From Plenodomus lindquistii (Eukaryota; Ascomycota; Dothideomycetes; Pleosporales; Leptosphaeriaceae): DNA of 64,000 bases. How positions within the stretch are numbered: position 1 is the first letter of the stretch; each line of letters opens with the position of its first letter. A program made the position numbers and the translations under genes. A model generated the notes under the pieces. The model ran no database searches. It was not told where the DNA came from and saw nothing but the letters and a program-made list of their open reading frames with translations. The stretch covers positions 682,001 through 746,000 of the forward strand of contig JANUWI010000013.1 in assembly GCA_025504975.1 (NCBI GenBank). Direction: 5' to 3'. Of the stretch, positions 11,034 to 23,104 are shown piece by piece.

Positions 11034-12878
11034 CATGTCCAATTGGGGATCAACCGTATGCCTCGTACTCGTTTACACGTAGCTCATGCCTTGTACCCTA
11101 TACTATACTATAAATGCAGCGTCGAAGGGTCTAGGTATACTATGGTGACGAGACGTCAATCAAGTCTTGGGGTGGTGAGGCAAAGGGATCGACAAGGAGG
11201 CAAATGATGGTTTCCAATGGCTGAAACAAGAATTTCTCAGCCTTGGGAGGTGTAGCCAGGGTCCATGTCGCAGTCGTAGTCGCAGTCGCAGATGGTTTGC
11301 AGCATGTTGCTTGTCGGGCAATGTTGGACTTGGTGGGGGAGTTGTGGTTGCATTGTCGCAGCTATGTACTCTACAGACACGGTATATCCAAATGTACTCT
11401 AACCAATGAGGATAGTAGGCCAACATGCGGCTTATAATGTCGATCAAAATCCCACTTCGATCGCGCGGACGCGTATTTTTCTACACGCAATTCAGCAACA
11501 TTGCCTCTCACCACGCAACGCAACGCCACAGCACCAGCACCACCCACCCCCAAACAAACCTCCACCCATCAACCTCATAAGTTTATCCCTCCATCGCATT
11601 ACTCTACAACCCATGTACCCGAACCTTACCCTTCCTTCCTTCCTCCCTCACCCCTCGCATCCCAGCCACGTCTTCCCAGGTCCCTCCCCCATGCTATACC
11701 TGCCACATCCAATCCAACCCCCCCCCCCGTCCCAAAACGGCAATTTGTCATGTGCTCACCTTCCCCCTTAGCAGTCGCAAACGCGAACGTAAATGCTGAT
11801 TCTCGTAAGATGTGATACAGGCGGGCGGGTGTTTTACGCTTCGGCCCGTTTTGTAGCGGGTTTGTTGTGGTGGTGCGTGAGTGCTGTAGGGGTTGGGGAT
11901 GGATGGGATTGGATGGGGAAGGTGGGCACGCGAGCAAAGCAGCTTATTACCTACATGTAACATACTAGTTGCTATTCAGCTCCAAGTAGCCTATATTCAA
12001 TATACATACCATAGAGACCCCCTCCGAGGAAATGGCAGTTTGGGCATATTCGACAAGGCAGCGTGGCGGGGTAAATTTGGAGAGACTTTTTTTTTTTTTG
12101 TCTGCTGTTTTTTCCGATCTGGGTTGCCTTGATGCTGTTGCTAGGGAGGGGGCACCACCTATGGGTTGATGAAGGGTTCTTGGTTGTTTGATGGATGCGT
12201 TGCCTCATTGTACGGCTATGTTAGCGAGGTATCTGCGCTGGGCGTGGTCGGTAAGGGGGGATTGTTGATTGGTATTGCCATGGTGAGGCTTTTGAATCAG
12301 GGCGAGGCGTGTTGATAGATGATTAGCCTACTTCGGCTTGGCCTTACGTGATCTCTATCCTCTATAGTACATAGATCATTCTTCCCACTCTTCTATAGTT
12401 GCTGCTTAATCAATCCTTTGACTCCCTCAACTTATCCCTCAGTAAGGCGGAGGTGGACGTTAGGGTGCGGAATAAAGGGTACGTCAATCGTCTTTGAGAG
12501 TAAGTCGATTGAATGATGTCTCCTGCGTGGAAGGGATGATGCGATGGATGCGGAAGCTTGGTCGAAGGCATGAAAGCTGCGACACTACCGGTATGAGTCA
12601 CTTTGGTTCTCCTTGCACCATTCGCGACGCGCTCGATTTGGTCGTCGTACTGCTGTTATGCTGCGCTGTACAATATGTTCACCCACGTTGATTAGTGCAG
12701 GAATTCACATGACAGTGGTGCGTAGAAGTGGCGCCGAATTACGGTCGTGTTCATTAGGAGCTAGTTCCAGATGTGACTGCGGAAAGTGAGAGATTTGCGC
12801 AGCGCACATGTCTCATAGCGCGTGTACGGAAAACAGCATGTACTTTGTTATGGGATGAGGCTGGGGGTTGTACTGAGC
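11034..12878. other. gene-poor interval with pyrimidine-rich tract
   Basis: I see no convincing gene in this 1.8 kb. The plus strand at 11500-11770 is strongly C/T/A biased, including a run of C near 11710, so its open frames are low-complexity His/Pro/Ser strings. A T-run lies near 12090. This could be a long leader or promoter region or a noncoding transcript. Nothing here gives a recognisable protein. Confidence 0.4.
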
Positions 12879-15800
12879 CTAGTATATGCTTACTTCGAAT
12901 GAGTCTGGAGAGATGCAGTTGCCAGGCAGATAGCCTGCCCCGATACGCTCAAAGGACTGTGTATGTCCCTCAACTATTGTGAACATCGGTGTGATGATCA
13001 GTACGAAATGCCGTTGCGTTTTCCGCGACTGGGCTCCTTTGGCCTTGCCGAGAATGATACAAGTACTATCGTCGTGCGGCGCTCTCGCTGGATCATCGAA
13101 TACAAGCTCTCTGTCGTCTCCTTGTGCAGTGGATACGTTACAATTGTAGGCTTTCGCCTTGAGGAACAGTTCGGGTGTGTGGTCGACAGTACCGAGCGCA
13201 TCTCTGGACTTGGCTGACCAGGGCGACTCCAGATCTTCCCATGCGTAGCTGCCGAATTCTGGTTGGAGATAGTCGATTGCGCCAGTGTATGCCATCCATG
13301 ACCAAGAGGGAACATTGGTCGGCGTCCTCGTCTTGGGAAAGTTGATGCGGGTTAGGGATGGCTGAGCTGAGTTTCGAACCCACAGTAAGCTTCTGCGGAG
13401 GACTCCAGGAGACTCCTCGTCATCGAAGATTCCAACCCCGCCTTTGACTTTCATCCCTCTGTGAAGGCGTTTCAGCAGCCCATTTATAGCTAAAGGTCGA
13501 TCCACCGAGCTGGAAAGGCTGAGAGTCGAGTATTGTTTGAATACCATCTGGTAGCCAGAGTTCCTGTCTGCACGAGTGGCTTTCATGAGGACATCGGGAA
13601 AGTCTGGATCACCTATATAAGAAGCCCTTTTACTGTTTTGGAGAGTCAGCCATTGCATGCTCGTCCAAAGCAGGTTGCAATACTTACTTCTTCAGTCTCG
13701 TTGAAGTCTCACATCGTACCCCTGCACCACATTCAAAGTAGGTCTGAAATTCCGTAAAGAATATCGTACGTCGAGCCAGGGCATGTTGCGCGTAGGCCCA
13801 TCCATGGTGGTTCAGCGCACCGTCGAGCACATGCAGTTTAAAGTTGTCGATGGCCTGGCAGATGAAGGTAGGGCGAGTGCCTTTCTCATTGCTGCTGAGT
13901 TCCACATAGTTCCTTTTGTCGCGAGGCCGTGGGTCTTTGGTCTTGAGGAATCCGGAGTTGTGACTACTGGCGCTACTGGCTACAATGACGCAGTAAGCTC
14001 CACTAAACGCATCCTCCATGCGTTCGGCTTCTTCTGTGAAGTCACCCTCAGGACCTGGTATGATGCAAAGAGAATCGATCCAAAGATAACGACAACGCAA
14101 TGCACGGGTGACTGTGACAGCGTCCATGAATGTCTGCGGGAGATCCACCGTTCTGATACCGTCGAGATGTTGCTGAAGATTTGTGGGAACGGTGGAAGAA
14201 TGCCCCTCAGCCTCACCCCACACGTGTGACAGGGCAACCCACTGCCCGGAATCCTGCAGCCACTCCCTTCGCAAACGTCCATAAGTCTCTACCAATCGAA
14301 CACTCTCGTCCCCATCATGGCCCACTTCTATAAGCCTAGAAGGTAAGCGCTGTACGGATATGTTGCCAAATTGGCTATAAGGTCCCCAGAAGCAATCATG
14401 ATTCGCGTCACAATCTCTGAGCCAATATCGAATGACTGCCAGGTGTGTTTCTTTCCCAGCTTTTGGAAGCTCTACGAAGCCCACCTGACCATGACTTGCG
14501 GCGGGTGATTTCGGGTCTGGTAGTAGTTCGACAATCGAAAAGATGGGTTGCCGATTACCAACGACATGTATGTTAGATCCAACGCGCTCTAATCCGAAAT
14601 CTGATGCTTTTGGGTCTGGAAAGGCCTGCCAGAGCAATTCGCACAAGGCGCACAGATTGTTGTTCGCGTTCTGCACCATATTCGCGGTGGAAATAGTGAT
14701 GGCAAAGCCTGGTGTCCAGAGTTCGTTCTGGATTCTTGTACATTGCCCGCATAGTAGAGTTGTGGTTTTGGTTTCGTGGAGCGGACGAGTTTCGATCCCT
14801 AGCGATGTGAACAGACGTAGAGCAAAGTCGTTATCAGACTGGAATTCCCAATTGTTCTCGTCAAGTTCCGGAGGAGAATAATCTTCCTGTTCTGCAGGTC
14901 AGACATCAACCAACTCAAGTAGTTAAAAGTGCAATTGATGCTCACCGGTTCCTGAAATGAGATACCTTGGTTTACCGTAGATCTCCCAGGTGGAAACGAC
15001 GAAAGGTCAACGACATCTTCCAAGACCTCCGAACCTTCTGTAATATCTGAAGGAAGGACTACAGTCCGAATTGAGGCTATAGTTTGATGTGACGCGATGA
15101 AATAGGCTACACTGGGTGCCTGATTTGTTGTACCGGTGATAAGATGGCCGTAGGTTATCTTCTCATCCTTGTCCATCACCACGGAGCCGCTTGCGCCGTA
15201 TGACAGCATGCCATCTAGACGGATCGGATATACCTCTTGAAATGTCACACTATTCGGAAGTCGAATATACGAGGAGGTTCCGGAAAGTTCACCTTCCAGT
15301 TTTCCATTGGACCCGGTTCGGGTGACCAGCGGAGATGCATCCAAAAGAGGCGCTACATGATCAAAAGCCAACACATGCGATGTTATCTCCGCTGATTTGA
15401 CCTGATCCGATAAGCCTTCGGTGGTCGTAAACGCATCGATTGATACGAGAGCCCAGTCTTGATCGACAGAGTAATTGCAAAGACGCCCGACCACGGCTAG
15501 CTTCGAAGGATCCATGACCAGCTCAGCAGAGTGCTGTGGACTTGTTGATGCGTCTCGACTTTCAAAGATTGTTGGCTCGGAGACGGGCTCAACACTGCTC
15601 GTCATTGGTCGACATTCAGCGCCTCCCACTAAGTACTGGGACTCTGCGTCAACAGATGTGGGATAGGCAGGAGGAGCGATACTGGATGCAGACGCATGAT
15701 CTCCAACATCCAATTCGTCACCATCCTCGAAGCCTGATATTGCAACCGATGTGTCTGAGTCGCTTACATCGAGGGGATCGATGTCGAAATCGTCGTCAAT

Positions 15801-16592
15801 GTCTTGCTCGTCACCATCGTTGATATCCCTTGTCTCAGAAGATGGTAAATCTTCAGAATCGCAGAAAACATGGTACACTGTTTGTAGCACTAGATTATCC
15901 TTCAAGCGAATGACGTTCGCTGTTGCGGCCCGGTAGCCAGATGCATGTCGGACATAAATCAATTGGCCTATCTTCGTAAGAGGGACGGTCGCATCGTAAT
16001 AAACAACGGTTGTAAGAGAAGGGCCAGTCCCAGAAGCACTGCCGGATCGCATGTTCGTCTCCACATCACCCGTCAAGGGTTGGTTTATTGATGCAGCTGG
16101 GATTCTGTGCCCGTTTCCAGGGGCTCTCAATTTGCCAACAAGGTCGACAAGGTCAGGATCTCTGGCGGAATGAGCAGTCCTAAATTCGGGATATTTCGGA
16201 AGTATGCTGCTCTTCTTGAGTTCCTCACGAGCGTCTCTGCCAGTTCCCGGGGGATCAGATATGAAGAGGATTATTGGCGTAGCACTCTGGGCATTGGTTC
16301 CTATCATGTACCCTGAAACTCTGAAACTCTTGGCGTCCCGTGCCTCGAAGAATATATCTAGGTGTTTTGTTACGTCGGGCCGCACGTCGTCGTCGAAAAC
16401 CGTTCGGCATGCCCCCGCAAGACGCCAGCAGAGATGGAAACGATCGAGGTTACCGAGAAAAGGCCCAAAACATGAGTCGGGGTGCGAAAAACGGGTATGA
16501 ACATGAAGTTTTTTCTTCAAACTCGTCACCAGGGACGTGGCAGTGTCGAAGATCGAGCGATCTTCTTGCACACGCTCAAGTCCGGAGCTCAT
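12879..16592 (-). CDS. trypsin-like protease domain fused to HET domain
   Basis: I join three exons: 16592-14946, 14886-13688 and 13632-12879. The introns are 14945-14887 (GTGAGC...AACAG) and 13687-13633 (GTAAGT...CAG, with a CTGAC branch). Phases match at both junctions, giving 1199 aa. Residues 1-200 are an unknown helical region. Residues 200-515 show S1-peptidase marks in the correct order: His241 in TVYHVF, Asp379 in QDWALVSID and Ser468 in YGASGSVV, with YGHLITG after the Ser. A very acidic insert (about 247-300) lies between His and Asp. Residues 550-1199 form a HET protein: LCGQC and LCALC cysteine pairs, ALSHVWG (about 767-773), LWIDSLCI (817-824), and a normal HET C-terminus. HET proteins trigger fungal self/non-self cell death. 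The alternative is two adjacent genes, but the HET segment has no good ATG before its first CxxC motif. A diverging membrane-protein gene starts 447 bp away. Confidence 0.75.
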
Positions 16593-17039
16593 AGTAGTGG
16601 AGGTGCTCTGATGGCGGCCCTATCGAGGATCATGAGGGGTTTGAGTCGCGATAGCGACACTATGTAATGGGGAGTGATAAGCGGCGGGCGCAAGAGCTCC
16701 GAACAGGTAGCAGTGAGTGCGGATTGGCTTCTGCCTGAGATATCACTTTAAGCGAATGCTAAGACGTCAGTGGTGGGGTTGTAGAACGAGGCGCATGATA
16801 CGACACGCCGCTGGCATGGCGCACAGCTCTAAGCTGGCTGTGCATTCGGACCCGCCGATCCTGCTGAGCTGGGTCTCTTGCAAGCATGCTTCTCGACTTA
16901 CATATCCTTCCAGGTGCAGATCATTTGGCGGGCACCGCTTGGGAACCTACACCCTCGAGTAAGCGTTCCGTCTTTTCTGAGGTATCGTTCCGCTCGAACT
17001 TCCCCTTTTCCTTCAAGTCGACGCACCCCCCAGGCCAAT
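16593..17039. promoter_or_regulatory. divergent promoter, protease-HET gene and membrane-protein gene
   Basis: These 447 bp separate the start codons of two oppositely transcribed genes and must hold both promoters unless they lie inside the genes. Part of it is open in frame with the right-hand gene, but the residues look untranslated. I recognise no specific operator. Confidence 0.5.
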
Positions 17040-18062
17040 ATGAGTCCTTTGCACGAACACATTGTCAGCCATTATCCGATCCCGGACATCGTAGGCCTAG
17101 CCATCCTTGACGCTCGCTGGCCCAAAACGGATGCGGACCAGCCGCAAGAATATGATCCGCAACCATTTCTAGCATACTATGAAAGCCAATGTCGACATGC
17201 GGTACAGTATGTCTCCACGACAACTCACCAGGATTTGATCACTCTGTGTGATCAATTGAAGAACGACGTGACCCGAGAAGACATCATCTCATGGCAGAAG
17301 ACGAATTTGAATCCCGGATCTGCACTCACAGATGAGTGCTTAGGCTCGAGACTTCATCTTGCCTCACGGATCTATTTCATGGTCAATATCGGCCAGACAG
17401 CAGACATCATCACGCCTGGAATGTCTCGCCCCGAGTGGTCGTCTGGTAGACCAACTGCCCTTCTACGAAGTAAATTCCCTGTTCAGACAGCCCTTAGTTG
17501 TTCGGGCATCAAGCTCCACAAAACATTCACTGCGCGCAACATCAACAAAATCGCCGGGATACGCATTAGATGGACAGACAACCTCGCGGATCATCTGCGT
17601 CTACTGGACGCTGACGACATTTCCGTTGCGATATTTCATCATGTTTCATTCCTTAAACGGCAATCTGGTACCCTCTTCCCGGATGGACTGATCAAAGAGA
17701 CGCTGCGAACTTTAGCCTTGCTATTGCCTCAGCAAGATGCCGACCTAAGACGATGGCTCAAGGCTTGCTGTCAAGAGGATGAACTTGATCTGCAAATCCT
17801 GAAATGCGGGCAGTTATCCCTGAGTGAGCGCCAAATCGAGGGGTTCAGTTATTGGCATGATAGGCTTGTCATACTGAAACAGGCTTTCGACGAATCGCGT
17901 CCAGCCGACATGCGACAGTGGTGGCATGACCGCAGGAATGGCGTACAATGGTATACCTTCTGGATTGCGGTGGTGGTTCTTGCCTTGACTATTTTTTTTG
18001 GGTTGGTGCAGAGTGTGGAAGGGGCGCTGCAAGTTTACAAAGCCTATCATCCAACCGTCTGA
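17040..18062 (+). CDS. hypothetical protein with C-terminal membrane anchor
   Basis: An uninterrupted gene encodes 340 aa from the ATG at 17040 (MSPLHEHIVSHYPIPD). An earlier in-frame ATG at 16878 would add 54 residues that do not look like protein. Most of the protein is soluble and helical with no signal peptide. The end carries a WWHDRRNGVQWYTFW segment followed by one membrane span (FWIAVVVLALTIFFGLV, about residues 303-320) and a short tail (VEGALQVYKAYHP). This arrangement resembles a fungal family of unknown function that I know only as hypothetical proteins. Position suggests co-regulation with the divergent protease-HET gene. A role as membrane partner or target of that protein is speculation. 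Confidence 0.75.
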   Translation: MSPLHEHIVSHYPIPDIVGLAILDARWPKTDADQPQEYDPQPFLAYYESQCRHAVQYVSTTTHQDLITLCDQLKNDVTREDIISWQKTNLNPGSALTDECLGSRLHLASRIYFMVNIGQTADIITPGMSRPEWSSGRPTALLRSKFPVQTALSCSGIKLHKTFTARNINKIAGIRIRWTDNLADHLRLLDADDISVAIFHHVSFLKRQSGTLFPDGLIKETLRTLALLLPQQDADLRRWLKACCQEDELDLQILKCGQLSLSERQIEGFSYWHDRLVILKQAFDESRPADMRQWWHDRRNGVQWYTFWIAVVVLALTIFFGLVQSVEGALQVYKAYHPTV

Positions 18063-18832
18063 GGGAGAGAGGTCTCGGGACGGCCGAGTCGGGGGGCGAA
18101 GATGTGATGCAGCGGGCATCAAGCTGCAGCCCCCGCAGAGACCTTGCGCAGCGACAAGGTAGCGTAGAGCACGTAGTATGTCTTGCGGGTGTATGGTCGA
18201 ATAGGATTCACTGGGTTCCGTACGAATGCATTGGCGCAACCATTCGCAACGTCCTTCAGCATGGCCCATGGTGCTTCACCAGCACGAAGTGTCAGCTGAA
18301 TGCGCGCAGCAACCACCAAACAGACATTGAATCGGTGAGTTCAAGGCATGGCTGACCATGCATCAGGCTGAGGGTATTGGAAGCGCATGCTGGATGTGGT
18401 GGCAATGGAGGAGCGCGAAACACGTGCAACTCGGACGCTGATTCGCCGATGCCGCGTGCGTAACTAACTGTTCGTTTTCAACACCTGCAATACATCCTAA
18501 TATCAACATCAACTCGTCATTTGAGGAAAATATTACGTGCAATACTAAGCAAGATATCAAATACGTACTGTGATTCTGTCTTTCATGCGTACGTATCATC
18601 AAAACCTTGCTGGGTAACAATCCCAGTGTGAACATATGACTCTAATTCTCTAAATGGTATCTTGTTGTAAAACATTTGCAACACGCCAAATTAGCTATGA
18701 CCACGTGCTTGCACAAAAGTGCTGCCATAAGCACATGTCCTCACGAAAATCGTACATAATTTCCATCAACTCGCGCGCACAGTAACCCGTCAAATATTGT
18801 AGGCAATACTAAGATCCGAACAACACTCTGGC
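18063..18832. other. intergenic, no gene seen
   Basis: This stretch lies between convergent gene ends (membrane-anchored protein on the left, mannosyltransferase on the right). It contains only short open frames without protein-like composition. It probably holds the two 3' ends. Confidence 0.5.
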
Positions 18833-20136
18833 TCAGTCCATACCCACATACTTGAACCACAAGGGCCTACAATCCTCCCTGTTCAACCACTGCTCTCCAT
18901 CCGTAAACCTGCCCGCAACACACCCCGAGCACTTCGGGCTAGTTGGGCAATTGAAGAAAGGGATATGCTGATAGCCAATATCCCTGAACCAATGAATTTT
19001 ACTCTTGTCCTCAAACAGTCCTAGCGCCACACTATGCACCGGCGCGTCACCCCATCTCTCGTAGAAGAATCCCCCGGCCCGGTCCAAGTGGTCAAAGTAA
19101 TCGCGATACCGCTTACTCCGCCAGAAGCTCAGATCGCCGATTTCGAAATTCGACCAGAAGTGGCATGTTGAGTAGCCATGTGCTTTTTTATTGTTTTCAG
19201 GCCGGCGCTTGTCGTCTTCGAGCCATTCGCGTGCGTTGTTGGGGTGGACAGTGTCGGGGTTGTCTTCGATGAATTTCTTAGTCTCCGGCCAGAGGGTGGC
19301 GACGCTGTCGGGGCTGTCGTAGATGTTGATGTTGAAGCCGTAGGTTTTGTTGTGGTCTTGCATCCAGGCAAAGACGTCGTAGTCGATGTCGCAGAAGAAG
19401 TGGACTTTGGGCTCCACGCGCCAGTAGTATTGCACGTCTTTGAGGGCCGGGTGCTCACTGAACATGCCGCTGTTCCACCGGCACATTTGGTGGTAGGATT
19501 TCATGCCCATGTATTGTACGTCTTTTGCTTTGAGGAGCGCCACCGATTCTTCGTACAGATCCATGTTGATCCACGAGGGTATGTCCCAGTGCTCTGGGGG
19601 CACGATTTCGTAGCGGACTTCTGCGTTTGTGGCGGCGCGGGTCTTCTCTTTGAATTCTTTGGTGAAGGGCTTGTCGTTGAAGAAGGTCCACGGGTAGTTG
19701 AACTTGTGGTTCCATGTTCGCTCGAGGTCGTGCATGCTCTGCAGCATGTCCTTGAGCTCCTCATTGCGGACGAGGGAGAGTATAGTCGCGTTGATGCGGG
19801 CGCTCTTGGGGTTATTCGGTGCGTAGTTGTCGCCATCGACTCGGCGTAGGGGCTCGGGGGGTTCACCGGATGCTAGACGTTGTCGTCAGTCTTGTTGCCC
19901 CCTACTAACCTCACACGTCTCTGTTCAATCCAAGACATGAGCTTGTACGTACGATCTAACTGCGGATCATGGTCCCAGTCTCCCCATTTCTTGCCCCCGC
20001 CAGCACTCGGTTTCTTGCTCGGAATCTGCAGTGCACCATCGGAACTGGGGCTCTTGAGTATCTGCACAAACAAATACACGAATATGCAAAGCGTGGCGCC
20101 CGCCAAGTAGCGCATGCCCCTGGGTAGCGCCATCAT
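18833..20136 (-). CDS. alpha-1,2-mannosyltransferase, KRE2/KTR family (GT15)
   Basis: The two exons are 20136-19953 and 19872-18833. The intron 19952-19873 (80 bp) has a GTACGT donor, a CTGAC branch and a TCTAG acceptor, and the join is in phase 1. The product is 407 aa. It is a type II Golgi protein with a short cytosolic tail, a signal anchor (RYLAGATLCIFVYLFVQIL), a stem region, then the GT15 catalytic domain. Family marks include LVRNEEL, PWTFFNDKPFT, YYWRVEPKVHFFCDIDYD, STCHFWSNFEIGDLSFWRS (contains the catalytic Glu in NFEI) and VHSVALGLFEDKSKIHWF. These enzymes add alpha-1,2-mannose to N- and O-linked glycans of cell-wall and secreted proteins. An alternative donor at GTTAGT was rejected because it puts a stop at the start of exon 2. 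It shares a 291-bp divergent promoter with the gamma-tubulin complex gene. Confidence 0.94.
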
Positions 20137-20427
20137 GCAGTAAAGAATGTGGCGACAGTGGGCGGCGGGTGAGATTATGGGGAACTATGTTCAGTTCCCG
20201 AATGGGGCCGCACAAACTCACGCGTGCCGCTGCTTGCAATCTGGAGTTTCATCAGCAGTGACGCGTGGGCCTGCGCTAGTCGTGTTTGAGCCAAGCGGTG
20301 CCGCAAAAGTGGGGCTGACAGGGTCCTGAGAGGCCTCAACTCCAACGCGTATCACAGCCATAACCACCTTGTTGCCGGCCATCACGACTGGGACTCTGGG
20401 ACGAGCGGGGAGAGAAGACGCACTGAG

Positions 20428-23104
20428 ATGGCGCACAATGCCAAGATTGGCGGCCTCACAGATGAGCTGATACAGTCGATATTGAAGTTCGACCCCGCGA
20501 CCAACAGGCAAGCCTACAGACACGCCAAAGATATCGCGTCACGTGGCCTACGAGGGTATCAATATGCACGAACAAACCAGTTCGATGTCACAGCGCGCTT
20601 GGCAGGACTGGACGAGAAATTCCGGATCAGGAGCCGCGACGATCTAGCCGATGCTCTTCAGACGCGACTTCAGAAGCTGGAGGGGTTGACGAGCAAGTTC
20701 AAGCCAGACTACCTATCATTACTGCTCTTGCTGGCTGATCGACCGCTTGAAAACACCCACGTGGAGGCTTTGGACTTACTACGACCACCAAGTCCCCCTC
20801 CTGTCCTCACTTGGTCCGAGATTCTACAGGAAGACCCCTACAGTGACGAAGAACTTTGGAAAGACATCGACTATGCTGGGGACTCGTCTGCAGATGAAAA
20901 GACACCCAAGAAGCGCGAGAAGCCTCGACCGACTCCAGCAACAAGTGTCGATGAGGATGACACGTACGATCCAGAAGCATGTGTAATCACAAATGACGAT
21001 GAGACAGTCGAGGAGTTGGAGAAACTCCAGTTCTGGAATACCACAACGGACGAGGACGGTGTGAAGAACCAAATCACCGAACTCCAAATCATAAGAGAGA
21101 CACTTTTCATGCTTGCAGGTTTGCGGACGAGCCTCTATCAGACTGATGCCCATCAATACAATATTCGCATCAACCCAACTTACGTTCTCAGCCATGCCAT
21201 GCCTGCCACAACGGAGCATCTTCTGTCTCAATTCACGGAGATCGGTAAAGAAGTCTTTCGCATGCGGCAATGGGCGGAGAAGCCATCGGTCACGCCACTA
21301 AATCAGACATTCGAGGCAGCTGTTCGCACGAGGATTCTGGATTACGACAAGTCACTGTCCCAGCTCCAACAACGCTATTTGTTACCCGAAAATCCCATCT
21401 CAGTTAGCTTACTAGAAGTTTACCACGAAGTCCGATCGATGTCAATACCCGTCCTCCGCCTTGCGCAGATTGTATCAGATGTTGAACCACAGCTCCTGGT
21501 CAATCCTTTCAGCCATTTGGAAGCTTTGTTCAACCAGACCACTTTGGCGCAAATGATGCTAGAAAAGAACGTCTTTGACTATATGTCTGAGATGTTCTTG
21601 GAGTGTCTTCAGACCTACCTCAAACCAATTCGACGATGGATGGAAGATGGCGAACTTGGTAATGACGACGAGACGTTCTTCGTCTTCGCAAATGACAGCA
21701 ATGGCGACGCTTCATCCCTCTGGCATGACCGATACGTCCTCCGTCATGATGGACAGGACAAACTTCGATCCCCGACATTCCTCCAGCCAGCGGTGAGGAA
21801 GATCTTCAACACAGGCAAGAGCGTCGTTTTTCTCCAGAAGCTTGGTATACAAGAGACACGTGCGCAAGAATTTGACCATGAACCACTCTTGGATCACCTG
21901 ACTGTTTGTGGCCACGGAAACGAGGTACCACTCTCGCCATTCCCGGAGCTCTTCCAAGCTGCCTTCGAGAAATGGATCCGCAGCAAATATTCTGTCGCGT
22001 CAAATATTCTTCGACAACATATCTTTGAGACTGGCGGTCTCATGCGCACGCTTGTCAACTTCGAGTTTTTGTACTTCGGTAGGGACGGATCGGTCTTCGA
22101 AGACTTTGCGAACGCCGTATTTGAGCGCATGGACGCTGGAAGACGTGGATGGAATGATCGTTATGTCTTGACTGAGCTAGCGCGAGGAACGTTCAGTACC
22201 ATCATGCCTACGGCGGATGTTGAGAGGGTGGTTGTAAGATCGTCAAAGGTGAAGGCTCAGAGTGGCTCCGTCAAAGCCCTTGCAGCGATCTCCATTGACT
22301 TTGCGGTATGTAGTTTCCTTCCTGCTTTAGGAAATCGCTGACACGAACATCTAGCTTCCATGGTCCATCCAAAACATCATCCAACGCTCTTCCATCCCTA
22401 TCTACCAACAGTTGTTCACCTTCCTTCTGCAAGTCTATCGCGTTCAATACTTACTCCGCCACTCCCGTCCGACCCGTCAGCAGACGCTGAACTCTACGAG
22501 GTCTATACTTGCCGGTAAAGTCCAACACCGCTTGATCTGGTTCACAGATATTCTACGCTCGTACATTGCAGAGACCGTCATCTTCTTCACAACGCGCGAC
22601 ATGGATACCGCCATGGAGAAAGCAGAAGATATCGACGAGATGTCGCAGATCCATGTCATCTTCGTCGCAAAACTGCAAGAACGAGCGCTGCTTTCCAAAG
22701 CTGTCAAACCTATACACAAGGCGATCATGGACGTCCTGGAATTAGGCGTGTTGTTCGCAGCGGCTGTGGACGACAACAACGCAACAAAGGATTCTGCCTC
22801 CAAAGCGAAAGGCAAACCTAGGAAGCTGGAACGACGCAAAAGCGCAATCCCCATTCGACTCCTGGAAGACGAATCTGACTCGGATGCTGCGGAAGAGGGA
22901 AACGGGCCAGATACACCGAAAGTAGAGAAAGTAACGGGGAAACTCAGTCCGCCGGAGATGCTCAAGAAAATTGACGAGGATTTTGGGAGGCTATTACCTT
23001 TTGTCACAGCGGGATTGAGGAGCGTGGGAAGAGTTGGTGCGGAACCGATGTGGGAACAACTTGCTGAACGGCTGGAATGGGAGGGCAAGAAAGATGGGTT
23101 CTGA
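20428..23104 (+). CDS. gamma-tubulin complex component, Spc97/Spc98 family (GCP5-like)
   Basis: The two exons are 20428-22305 and 22355-23104. The 49-bp intron has a GTATGT donor, a GCTGAC branch and a TCTAG acceptor, and the join is in phase 0. The product is 875 aa. The N-terminal half carries a motif like those of GCP5-type subunits (LTWSEILQEDPYSDEELWKDIDY begins near residue 129). An acidic, low-complexity linker follows, and then the GRIP1/GRIP2 helical domains. The end has MEKAEDIDEMSQIHVIFV, the conserved helix before the family C-terminus, and a charged insertion (about residues 760-800). Such proteins assemble gamma-tubulin rings at spindle pole bodies and nucleate microtubules. The assignment to GCP5 rather than GCP6 rests on the WSEIL...DIDY motif and overall size. 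The family assignment is firmer than the subunit number. Confidence 0.88.

Noticed and set aside
11406..11815. His/Pro/Ser-rich plus-strand frames
   Set aside because: They come from a C/T-rich tract with no recognisable domain or codon pattern.
19873..19915. GTTAGT donor for the mannosyltransferase intron
   Set aside because: It gives a phase mismatch and an immediate stop in exon 2. The GTACGT donor at 19952 gives a correct join.
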